Under the pieces are notes generated by a model that ran no database searches, was not told the DNA's origin, and saw only the letters and a program-made list of their open reading frames with translations. Below are positions 1 to 6,128 of a stretch of DNA of 10,211 nucleotides, one piece after another. The DNA comes from Bacillota bacterium (GTDB lineage: Bacteria; Bacillota; Clostridia; Oscillospirales; Ruminococcaceae): contig JAEWLW010000066.1 in NCBI GenBank assembly GCA_023457355.1, positions 1 to 10,211 on the forward strand, read 5' to 3'. Position 1 is the stretch's first letter. Each line of letters opens with the position of its first letter. The position numbers and the translations under genes were made by a program.

Positions 1-34
1 CTTTTGTGGAGCAGCGTGCCAAACGAAAGCCATT

Positions 35-1549
35 ATGAAGAAACCAGAAATCATTTACAACATCAACGACCTGACATGCCTGACGTCAGCATCTGACGCC
101 GACGTCATATCGCAGGAACTACTGCGGACAAATCACCCGGACTGCGACAAAACGCGGCAACTGCAAGGAACGACCCTTGAAAAAAGTACGCAGAAACCAT
201 TCAATCGAATGACCATGCGTCAGAAACAAGACCTCTATACCCGCCGGATGATCCGCTTCTCTCTGAAAAATCCGGCACAGCCGCTCACTCCGATTCGGAT
301 GCGTATGACCATCAACCACGTCCGCATCTCCTATGCCCTCGCTCCGACGTTCAAAATCGAGCCGAAACATTGGGATAGCACGGAGGGCCGTGCGATCGTC
401 GATTCGAAACGGAATGCCGATCTGAAAGGCAATCCCCGCCTGCGTGTCCGGCTCGACAACATTAACACCGAGATCGACAAGATCACCAACGCCGTACTGG
501 CTGTTCTCGCCCGGTTCCAGCAACAGGGCATCCGTGCCTCGGCGGATCAGGTACGCAACGAACTGCAACGCGAACTCGGACAAGAGGCAAGCAAGGCCCG
601 GACATTCCGCGACGTATTCGAATACATCGACTTTTACATCAACGCCTGCCGGGAAGGAACCATCCTCAACGGTACGGGCACACGCCTGACGCCCGGCACG
701 ATCCGCAGCTACCTATCGACCAAAAGTGCCCTGCGCCGTTATGCCGAAGCGCGGCACATCCGGCTGACGCTGGAATCGCTGACGTTGGATTTTTACAACG
801 ATTTCGTCAAATATCTGAACGAGGCGACCCACAGCCGGGGCCGCTATCGTCCGAATGTAATCGGCAAGTTCGTGAAGAATATCCGCACGTTCCTGCGTTA
901 CGCGTTCGACAACAACTATACGCTCAACTCCGATTTCAAGCGCCGCGAATTCAAGGTTTTTCAGGAAACGGTCGAAACCATCTACCTGAATGAAGATGAA
1001 TTGCAACTGCTTTATGATCTGGAATTGCCGCCCTCGCAGGCCGAGGTGCGCGACGCCTTTCTGGTCGGTTGCTACACCGGACTGCGGTTCAGCGACATCG
1101 GACGGCTGCAACCGCACCACATCCGTTTCGACGAAGGAATCATCGTCATCACGACCCAGAAAACGAACCGGACGATCGCCGTACCGATCTGCCCGAAACT
1201 GCGCAGCATCTTCGCTCGTTACGACAACTGTCCGCCGCCGACACAAAGCAATCAGGCAACGAACCGGATGCTTAAACAGCTATGCCGTAAGGCGGGTATT
1301 ACCTCCAAGGTCTATCTGACAGAGGTATTGGGCGGAGAACGGCAGATACGCTGTTACGAGAAATGCGACCTCGTAACGACCCACACGGCACGCCGTTCAT
1401 TTGCCACAAACGCTTTCAAGAACGATATTCCCGCCGCACTTATCATGTCGGCAACCGGCCACACAACCGAGGCCAATTTCCGCCGCTATATCCGTTGCAC
1501 CGCCGAGGAAAAGGCGGTCGCACTCAAACAATACAAATTTTTCAACTGA
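35..1549 (+). CDS. Tyrosine recombinase (phage-type integrase) of a Bacteroidetes integrative element
   Basis: Site-specific recombinase that would integrate and excise the element through a covalent 3'-phosphotyrosine intermediate. The 504-residue product has an arm-type DNA-binding domain (about residues 70-150, including PKHWD), a SAM-like core-binding domain (about 190-310) and a C-terminal catalytic domain. All catalytic positions are visible: R351 in TGLRFSD, K376 in TTQKTNRT, H450 and R453 in HTARRSF, H476 in TGHT, and nucleophile Y485 in RRYIR, so the enzyme appears intact. The first 60-70 residues are an extension not usual in this family; ATG 209 (MTMRQK) is an alternative start. 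The next gene starts 8 bases after its stop, suggesting one transcript. CTTTTG at bases 1-6 may be the end of a -7 box cut by the window edge. The family is certain; the target site is unknown. Confidence 0.95.
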   Translation: MKKPEIIYNINDLTCLTSASDADVISQELLRTNHPDCDKTRQLQGTTLEKSTQKPFNRMTMRQKQDLYTRRMIRFSLKNPAQPLTPIRMRMTINHVRISYALAPTFKIEPKHWDSTEGRAIVDSKRNADLKGNPRLRVRLDNINTEIDKITNAVLAVLARFQQQGIRASADQVRNELQRELGQEASKARTFRDVFEYIDFYINACREGTILNGTGTRLTPGTIRSYLSTKSALRRYAEARHIRLTLESLTLDFYNDFVKYLNEATHSRGRYRPNVIGKFVKNIRTFLRYAFDNNYTLNSDFKRREFKVFQETVETIYLNEDELQLLYDLELPPSQAEVRDAFLVGCYTGLRFSDIGRLQPHHIRFDEGIIVITTQKTNRTIAVPICPKLRSIFARYDNCPPPTQSNQATNRMLKQLCRKAGITSKVYLTEVLGGERQIRCYEKCDLVTTHTARRSFATNAFKNDIPAALIMSATGHTTEANFRRYIRCTAEEKAVALKQYKFFN

Positions 1550-1557
1550 GACAACCC

Positions 1558-2541
1558 ATGACTACCATAGAGACCGGCGACGGACGGCCCGTCGCATTCG
1601 AACACGCCGTTGAGATGGCCGAATATCTGTGTGCACTCGACTTCGGCCTCGACCTGATCGCCAAAGAGGAGCGAACCACGCCCAAGTCTGTTGCCGACTT
1701 GTTCTGCACCTGCTTCCTGCATTGGGAAACAGACTATCGGCAGCAACAAGGCTTTACCGAAGCAAGCGATCTCTATCCCATCTTCGGCGGCTATCTCTTC
1801 GCCGACGTTCCGGCCCTGCAACGCTATCGCCTGCTTGCCGGACAGGAAATCCGGCGGCACGAACTGATTCCGGCGGAAGACGGCGAGGCCTGGACGTTTT
1901 ACCGGAATAACATGTTTATCCGATGCAGTCAGGCACTACCGTCCCTGTTCTGCGATCCGGTATTCTATGCCACCCTGCGAAAAAGGGCTTATACGACCAT
2001 CCGGCAACACGACCGGTTTACGGAGGGATTCCACGTCGCTGTCGAAAAATTGCAAACCCGGCTTCGGAATATGGAGCTCCGGATAAAGAACGCCTATACG
2101 AGTGCCGTTTTCGATTGTATAAGCGAGGAGATCAACTCACATCTGTCCCGGTTCACAGACAGAAAATACGGAAAGGGCACAATCGCTATCAACGATACGC
2201 AGCGGGTAATTCTGACGCTGTTCCTGTTGCACCGGCTCGGCCTGAACAACCTGCGAGCCACCCACACGGCAACGCTTATGGCTTCGCTGTGGGGTGGCGC
2301 ACCGGAGGTTTACCGCAAACTGATCGACAAATGCCATCGGGGAGGCCCGACGTGCGGATATGCGGATATAGACAACTATACCGATTCGCGGGAAATGGTC
2401 GCATCCCTCCTGCGACGGGTAGACGGACGATCCGACAGCCGGGAAAAGATCGAACGCTTCTGCCGGGAGTTTACCGGAGCATGGGACATTGCAGGCCTTT
2501 CGATGATTGCCAAACGAGAAGATATACAGCCGGATAACTGA
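1558..2541 (+). CDS. Hypothetical protein coupled to the integrase gene
   Basis: I do not recognise this 327-residue protein and assign no function. The start at 1558 (MTTIETGDG) lies 8 bases after the integrase stop; the open frame runs further upstream, but only inside the integrase gene in another phase. The product looks soluble and largely helical, with no signal peptide, no convincing membrane segment and no nucleotide-binding motif. The middle (about residues 150-185) is rich in basic and amphipathic stretches such as RTRLRNMELRIKNAY (approximate), and the C-terminal third contains TQRVILTLFLLHRLG and YADIDNYTDSREM. A strong terminator follows the stop directly, so integrase and this gene form a two-gene unit. 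That position suggests a role in recombination control or element maintenance, but this rests on context alone. Confidence 0.8.
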   Translation: MTTIETGDGRPVAFEHAVEMAEYLCALDFGLDLIAKEERTTPKSVADLFCTCFLHWETDYRQQQGFTEASDLYPIFGGYLFADVPALQRYRLLAGQEIRRHELIPAEDGEAWTFYRNNMFIRCSQALPSLFCDPVFYATLRKRAYTTIRQHDRFTEGFHVAVEKLQTRLRNMELRIKNAYTSAVFDCISEEINSHLSRFTDRKYGKGTIAINDTQRVILTLFLLHRLGLNNLRATHTATLMASLWGGAPEVYRKLIDKCHRGGPTCGYADIDNYTDSREMVASLLRRVDGRSDSREKIERFCREFTGAWDIAGLSMIAKREDIQPDN

Positions 2542-2547
2542 CAAAAC

Positions 2548-2579
2548 GAAGCGGGCATACGGTCGCCCGCTTCTTTTTT
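2548..2579 (+). terminator. Rho-independent terminator of the integrase unit
   Basis: A perfect 9-bp stem (GAAGCGGGC at 2548-2556 with GCCCGCTTC at 2565-2573) encloses an 8-base loop and is followed by six T (2574-2579). It starts 6 bases after the stop of the hypothetical gene and separates the integrase unit from the helix-turn-helix/DUF3987 unit. Confidence 0.88.
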
Positions 2580-2593
2580 GTCCTACCACAAAA

Positions 2594-2626
2594 TTGTGTC
2601 TGAGGCGGAGGCAGGTTGTTCCTTTG
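2594..2626 (+). promoter_or_regulatory. Candidate Bacteroidetes promoter for the HTH-DUF3987-DUF6371 unit
   Basis: TTCCTTTG at 2619-2626 differs from the Bacteroidetes -7 consensus TAnnTTTG at one position. A TTG at 2594-2596 could be the -33 element, but the 22-base spacing is longer than the usual 19-21. The site lies between the upstream terminator and ATG 2655, where a promoter is expected, and leaves an A/T-rich leader of about 20 bases. Confidence 0.4.
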
Positions 2627-2654
2627 CACCTGCAATACAAAAAAATTTTTTATT

Positions 2655-2927
2655 ATGAAAACTTTGATTTTACAGGAGGCCGACCTCACGGCCTTGTACG
2701 ATTGTCTGAAGGAGCTTCGCTCCGAGATTACGGAACTGCGCCGCATAAAGGAGCCGCCCGAACATCGCTACCTCTCCCGCTCGGAGGTCTGCGACCTGCT
2801 CCACATCAGTTATTCGACTTTGCATCGAATGACGCGGCAGGGAGAGATCCGATGCCTGAAAAACGGGAGACGCACCCTGTTTCTGATGTCCGATGTCGAA
2901 GCGGCAATGATCCCCGTAAACGCATAG
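2655..2927 (+). CDS. Small helix-turn-helix protein (excisionase/AlpA-like)
   Basis: A 90-residue DNA-binding protein. The N-terminal 30 residues are a charged helix with heptad-like leucines (LKELRSEITELRR, possible dimerisation). Residues 39-85 form a Helix_turn_helix/MerR-like winged domain: YLSRSEVCDLLHIS, then YSTLHRMTRQGEIRCLKNGRRTLF, with the usual recognition helix and wing. Proteins of this type sit beside integrases in Bacteroidales elements and act as excisionases or as regulators of excision and mobilisation genes; which applies here is not shown. ATG 2655 is preferred over an earlier in-frame ATG at 2616 because the earlier codon overlaps the probable promoter, and an A/T-rich leader ends just before 2655. 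DUF3987 starts 5 bases after its stop, so the two are probably co-transcribed. Confidence 0.85.
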   Translation: MKTLILQEADLTALYDCLKELRSEITELRRIKEPPEHRYLSRSEVCDLLHISYSTLHRMTRQGEIRCLKNGRRTLFLMSDVEAAMIPVNA

Positions 2928-2932
2928 GCCCT

Positions 2933-4291
2933 ATGGAACAGGTTGTAAAATCTCCGGCAGCGGTTCAGACTACCGCTGTCGGAGCGAAACAAAATGTATT
3001 TCCGTTCGAGGACGTTTTTCCCCGCCCGCTGGCCGAACTGATTCATGCCCTGAACCGCGATCTGGGATTTCCGGTCGATTTCAGCGCTACGGCAATACTG
3101 ACGGCTTTTGCTACGGCAATAGGAAGCACGATTCAACTGAAAATGAAAAACCTCTTTACGGCAATCGCCTCGCTCAACTGCGTACTGGTGGGCAATCCCG
3201 GAACCTGCAAGAGCCATCCCATCCAACGGGCGTTCGCGCCGTTCGAATTGATTCGCGCCCGGCGTTTTGCAGCCTACAAAAAGGAGATGGCCGAATACCG
3301 GCGTCGCAAAGCCGAAGGGAATCCCGGCCCGAAACCGGTTCTGCGTACTCCGATCCTGAATGAACTGACGCTGGAAGCGCTCTACCGGAGCATGGAAGCC
3401 AACCCCCGCGGCGTGGCGATCGTAGCCGACGAGATGAACGGTTTTCTGGAAAACATGAACCGCTACAACACCGGTTCCGACGCCGAAGCGTTCAATACGA
3501 TCTGGTCGGGACTTCCGCAGTCGATCAACCGGGCTTCGGTCGATTCCCGTTACATCCATCGGGTCGCCGTGTCTATCATCGGCACGATGCAGACGGCGAT
3601 CATGCATAAGTTCTTCACGCGCGACAAAGCCGGTAGCGGATTCTCCTCGCGCTTTCTGTTCACCGCTCCGGAGAACCTGACCATGCCCAACTGGTCGGCC
3701 TCGGAGATCGACCCCGCACTGACCGAACAGTATGAAAAAGCGATCCTGCGACTACTCGACCGTGAAATGGAAAAGGATGCCGATGGAATCCCGCAACCTA
3801 CCGAGATCGGATTCACTCCCGAAGCCCTGCAACGTATGCTATCGTGGCACAATGACGAATACCGGCCCCGGACACAGGAGGAGATGGGCGACACCTACGC
3901 CGACGCCTGCTGTAAGTTGGACACCTATGCGCTGCGTTTTGCTCTTATCTTGGAGGTAATGCGGGCCGCCCTCGAAGAGCGTGAGCCAGTTGCGGTCGGG
4001 ATGGATTCGGTCGAGGGGGCGATCCGACTGGTGGAGTATTTCCGGCAGGAGGCGATCAAGATTCACAAGCTCGTCTACGGCAAGGATATCCGTATCTCGA
4101 TGACAGAGCAGCAGCGCAAAGCCTACGATGCACTGCCGCCCTCGTTCCGAATCGCAGCAGTTTACGAACTGTTAGAGAAAAATGTAGGATTCTCGAAGGA
4201 TCAGGTCAAGAAATTTTTAGGCAAACAGCGCTACTTCACCCGCATCGTCAAAGGTGAATACCGCAAAAATTATGTGGAAATATCCGAATAA
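2933..4291 (+). CDS. DUF3987-family P-loop ATPase (putative replication/helicase-like protein)
   Basis: A 452-residue protein resembling DUF3987, a family common on plasmids, prophages and Bacteroidales mobile elements and generally treated as a helicase- or primase-associated ATPase. A P-loop lies at residues 87-94 (GNPGTCKS) after the strand NCVLV, and a Walker B-like segment GVAIVADEM ends in D166-E167. Further conserved-looking blocks are SIIGTMQ and GSGFSSRFLF (arginine-rich, sensor-like). The Walker A motif has cysteine (C92) where glycine normally precedes the lysine. The C-terminal 60 residues (PPSFRIAAVYELLEKN) look like a small winged helix. The start at 2933 lies 5 bases after the HTH stop; the frame is open back to 2507, but that part overlaps the terminator and the HTH gene and is not protein-like. 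With the DUF6371-like gene downstream it probably forms the element's replication module. Confidence 0.85.
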   Translation: MEQVVKSPAAVQTTAVGAKQNVFPFEDVFPRPLAELIHALNRDLGFPVDFSATAILTAFATAIGSTIQLKMKNLFTAIASLNCVLVGNPGTCKSHPIQRAFAPFELIRARRFAAYKKEMAEYRRRKAEGNPGPKPVLRTPILNELTLEALYRSMEANPRGVAIVADEMNGFLENMNRYNTGSDAEAFNTIWSGLPQSINRASVDSRYIHRVAVSIIGTMQTAIMHKFFTRDKAGSGFSSRFLFTAPENLTMPNWSASEIDPALTEQYEKAILRLLDREMEKDADGIPQPTEIGFTPEALQRMLSWHNDEYRPRTQEEMGDTYADACCKLDTYALRFALILEVMRAALEEREPVAVGMDSVEGAIRLVEYFRQEAIKIHKLVYGKDIRISMTEQQRKAYDALPPSFRIAAVYELLEKNVGFSKDQVKKFLGKQRYFTRIVKGEYRKNYVEISE

Positions 4292-4303
4292 GCACTTACG
4301 GCA

Positions 4304-4370
4304 CGGCGGGCTCTTACGGATAATTCACGTTGAATACATGGCAATTATCTCTCCGAAAGAGAGCCTGCCG
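4304..4370 (+). promoter_or_regulatory. Nested inverted repeats between the DUF3987 and DUF6371-like genes
   Basis: The 112-base gap contains outer arms CGGCGGGCTC (4304-4313) and GAGCCTGCCG (4361-4370), which pair over 10 bp with one G-T. Inner arms ATAATT (4320-4325) and AATTAT (4343-4348) pair perfectly. A small hairpin TCTCT/AGAGA (4348-4352/4358-4362) competes with or stacks beside them. There is no T-run, so it is not an intrinsic terminator. A structured leader, a protein-binding site or a replication start site are all possible; none is proven. Confidence 0.5.
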
Positions 4371-4403
4371 GGAGCCGCCCGAGCAAAAAAAAGACACAAC
4401 ACC

Positions 4404-5273
4404 ATGAAAAACAACCATAAACCCATCGCCCGCTTCATCCACCGGGACAGGCTTCGCAACCCCCGGCTGGGCGACACACATTATTACGAACGAACGACGC
4501 TGTTTACCTTTCTGTCCCGCTATTTCGCGACGGACGCCATCTGCCGCGTATTTTCCCGTTACGGCCTGCTGGCAGACTTGGAGTATGAACAGGACGGATT
4601 ATATGGCATTGCTTTTCCCTTTCAGGACGGCAAGACACGGCAACTGCTCTCGGTGCAGTACGACCCCGCAACCGGCAAACAGACCGGCGAGCAACCGATC
4701 GGCCAACGACTGATGAAAGGATACGATCTGCAACCCGCACCGGCATTATTCGGGATGCACCTGTTGCAGGAATATCCCGACGATCCCGTCGGAATCCTGC
4801 GTGATTCGCGTGATGCCCTGATTATGACCCTTGCCGACAACAAACGGCTCTGGCTGGCAACAGGAAACAGCAATCGGAACGGGTACAGCCTGACCGACCC
4901 TGCTATCATGGAGACACTACGCGGACGATCCGTAACGCTGTATCCTGCCTCCGGTCTCTATGACGCTAGTCTGCCGATTGCCCACCGCATGCAGGAACAG
5001 GATATCGACACTACGGTAAGCAATGCGACAGAACAACTGACAACCGATATGCCATCGGACGCCCGGCTGACCATTGCCGATTTCGTTCTCCGACAGATCG
5101 AGGAAGAACAATTCTACGCCTCTTATCCCTTTGCAGCGTACGACCAAGGCTCCGGAATGGCTCCGAGTTCCTTTTGTAATTTACAGGAACAGAACGAACA
5201 GACGACCCCGATGCCACAAATGCCGGACGTGCCGGAGAGTTTCCATCCCGTTAATGGAAATCCGAACGAATAA
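4404..5273 (+). CDS. DUF6371/Toprim-like protein with degenerate active-site residues
   Basis: A 289-residue protein whose layout matches DUF6371-type, Toprim-related proteins that accompany DUF3987 on Bacteroidetes elements: an N-terminal segment ending in YGL, a beta-rich part (GIAFPFQDGKTRQLLSVQY), a basic PATGKQTGEQPIGQR region, LFGMHLL, a core strand-helix VGILRDSRDALIM (residues 129-141), WLATGNSN, and VTLYPASGLYDA (177-188). From memory of the family, the core normally reads like VGIVESEKTA and PDxG; here the glutamate position is R133 and the aspartate position is A182. The acidic metal-binding residues therefore seem lost. The last 80 residues are low in conservation and rich in Q, E and P. 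ATG 4404 was chosen because an A-rich, unstructured leader precedes it; ATG 4338 is possible but lies inside the inverted-repeat region. Confidence 0.72.
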   Translation: MKNNHKPIARFIHRDRLRNPRLGDTHYYERTTLFTFLSRYFATDAICRVFSRYGLLADLEYEQDGLYGIAFPFQDGKTRQLLSVQYDPATGKQTGEQPIGQRLMKGYDLQPAPALFGMHLLQEYPDDPVGILRDSRDALIMTLADNKRLWLATGNSNRNGYSLTDPAIMETLRGRSVTLYPASGLYDASLPIAHRMQEQDIDTTVSNATEQLTTDMPSDARLTIADFVLRQIEEEQFYASYPFAAYDQGSGMAPSSFCNLQEQNEQTTPMPQMPDVPESFHPVNGNPNE

Positions 5274-5320
5274 CAAGGATGTAAAATCTGAACAACCCGG
5301 AATTATGAAATGCACCCTGC

Positions 5321-5569
5321 TTATTCCTCGCTTTCGAAGCGGGGATCATCCAACGAAGGGAAAAACTCCGCAGGAGAACATCCGAGGTCCTTAGCGATCA
5401 GATAGAGTTGATGAACGGTATACTTGGTAGTGAACCGGTCGCTTTCGACCTGCCCCACGAAACTGGCAGAGCGACCGATGGTAAAGGCGATTGCCCGCTG
5501 GGAAACGCCTTGTTCCAACCGCTTTTCGCGTACACGGGCGATCACATATTTGTCAAGTTCCGATTTCAT
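5321..5569 (-). CDS. XRE-family (Cro/C1-type) transcriptional regulator
   Basis: An 82-residue protein made almost entirely of one helix-turn-helix domain: helices around VREKRLEQG (13-21), SQRAIAFTIGRS (23-34) and the recognition helix SASFVGQVES (34-43), followed by TVHQLYLIAKDLGCSPAEFF. This matches a common Bacteroidetes group of small HTH proteins. The start is ATG at 5569-5567, preceded by AATAAGAGGT on the minus strand, a reasonable ribosome-binding region; a TTG at 5587 would add six residues. The gene is convergent with the DUF6371-like gene (47 bases between stops) and divergent from the MORN gene, with about 106 bases between the start codons. The natural inference is that it represses the MORN promoter, its own promoter, or both. 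I see no convincing -7/-33 pair for its own transcription. Confidence 0.88.
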   Translation of the reverse strand: MKSELDKYVIARVREKRLEQGVSQRAIAFTIGRSASFVGQVESDRFTTKYTVHQLYLIAKDLGCSPAEFFPSLDDPRFESEE

Positions 5570-5580
5570 ACCTCTTATTA

Positions 5581-5611
5581 TTTGCAAAAGAACCGATTTT
5601 GCTTAATTTTG
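5581..5611 (+). promoter_or_regulatory. Bacteroidetes promoter of the MORN-repeat gene
   Basis: TTTG at 5581-5584 (-33) and TAATTTTG at 5604-5611 (-7) match the Bacteroidetes sigma-factor consensus exactly, with 19 bases between them. Transcription would start near 5618, giving a leader of about 58 bases that is A-rich and unstructured near ATG 5676, as is typical of this phylum. Confidence 0.82.
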
Positions 5612-5612
5612 C

Positions 5613-5629
5613 GCTCACTAATAGCGAGC
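5613..5629. promoter_or_regulatory. Near-palindromic candidate operator at the transcription start
   Basis: GCTCACTA-A-TAGCGAGC has two 8-base arms that match at 7 of 8 positions around a central A (5621). It begins 2 bases after the -7 box and covers the predicted start site, where a bound repressor would block initiation. Its size suits a small dimeric Cro/C1-type repressor such as the divergent XRE protein. Confidence 0.6.
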
Positions 5630-5675
5630 AACACCAAACAAAACAGCAGAAACCAGAAACATTAAAACAAATATC

Positions 5676-6116
5676 ATGAAGAAAATCTTATTCCTACTGG
5701 CAGTTCTCTTTTCGCTGGGACTGTCGCAGGGCTACGCGCAGGCGCTCAAGACCGTACGCACGTATTACGACCTGTTCAGTACCAGACCTTACGAGGTCTA
5801 CACCGTAAACGCCCGAACCGGACAGAAGCACGGCACCTACAACCTCTACATGGAGGACGGCACACTGGGTATTACCATGACCTATGCGAACGGAGCCCTC
5901 AACGGCCCTTACCGTCAATACGGTTTTGCCGACGGCTCGGCTGCCGACCAAAGCAAGCCCCGCATCGAGGCCAACTACCTCAACGACAAGTTGCACGGAC
6001 ACTATATGGAGTACATGATACAGAACGGCCAGCGCAAGCCCCGCATTGAACGGACGTACGACAAGGGCATCATCGTCGAGGAGACGACTTGGCACGAATC
6101 GACCGGCGCAAAGTAA
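5676..6116 (+). CDS. Exported MORN-repeat (YwqK-like) protein, N-terminal part before an in-frame stop
   Basis: A 146-residue product with a clear Sec signal peptide: MKK, a hydrophobic core (residues 4-17), and a signal peptidase I site near AQA (21-23). MORN-like units follow, for example GQKHGTYNLYMEDGTL, YANGALNGPYRQYGF and LNDKLHGHYMEYM, each with the G-x-Y and aromatic pattern of the family. Such repeats occur in COG2849/YwqK proteins, often labelled as antitoxin-like, though a real antitoxin role is rarely shown. The frame ends at TAA 6114-6116, then continues open in the same phase to 7238, so this is probably the first third of a 520-codon gene broken by a nonsense mutation. If made alone it would be a short exported fragment. 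It has a strong promoter and a divergent XRE regulator. Confidence 0.75.
   Translation: MKKILFLLAVLFSLGLSQGYAQALKTVRTYYDLFSTRPYEVYTVNARTGQKHGTYNLYMEDGTLGITMTYANGALNGPYRQYGFADGSAADQSKPRIEANYLNDKLHGHYMEYMIQNGQRKPRIERTYDKGIIVEETTWHESTGAK
6114..6116 (+). other. In-frame TAA interrupting the MORN-repeat gene
   Basis: Reading through this codon joins TGAK to EYSCMNGVNRSWYENG with no frame change, and the joined text forms a normal MORN unit. One base change from AAA, CAA or GAA would explain it. Confidence 0.7.
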
Positions 6117-6128
6117 GAGTACAGTTGC

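Larger units (their letters stand above)
35..5273. mobile_element. Core of an integrative element (integrase plus replication-type module)
   Basis: Minimum extent of the element: integrase, unknown protein, excisionase-like HTH, DUF3987 ATPase and DUF6371-like protein, all in the same direction. This gene set and order is typical of Bacteroidales integrative mobilizable elements, but the relaxase gene that usually follows is absent. No direct repeats marking attL and attR were found inside the window; the left end is at or beyond base 1. The right end is unresolved and may include the XRE/MORN region up to about 7635. Confidence 0.65.

Noticed and set aside
2507..2932. Upstream extension of the DUF3987 reading frame
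   Set aside because: It crosses a strong terminator and overlaps the HTH gene in another phase; ATG 2933, 5 bases after the HTH stop, is the natural start.
4254..4403. Earlier starts for the DUF6371-like protein
   Set aside because: The extra residues overlap the end of DUF3987 and the inverted-repeat spacer and do not look like family sequence; ATG 4404 has a better leader.
5326..5344. Hairpin CCTCGCTT/AAGCGGGG between the converging genes
   Set aside because: It has an 8-bp stem with a 3-base loop but lies inside the XRE coding end and has no T-run on either strand, so I do not call it a terminator.
5585..5592. Possible -7 box (TTCTTTTG) for the XRE gene on the minus strand
   Set aside because: It has one mismatch, no -33 element at the right distance, and would leave a leader of only about 9 bases.
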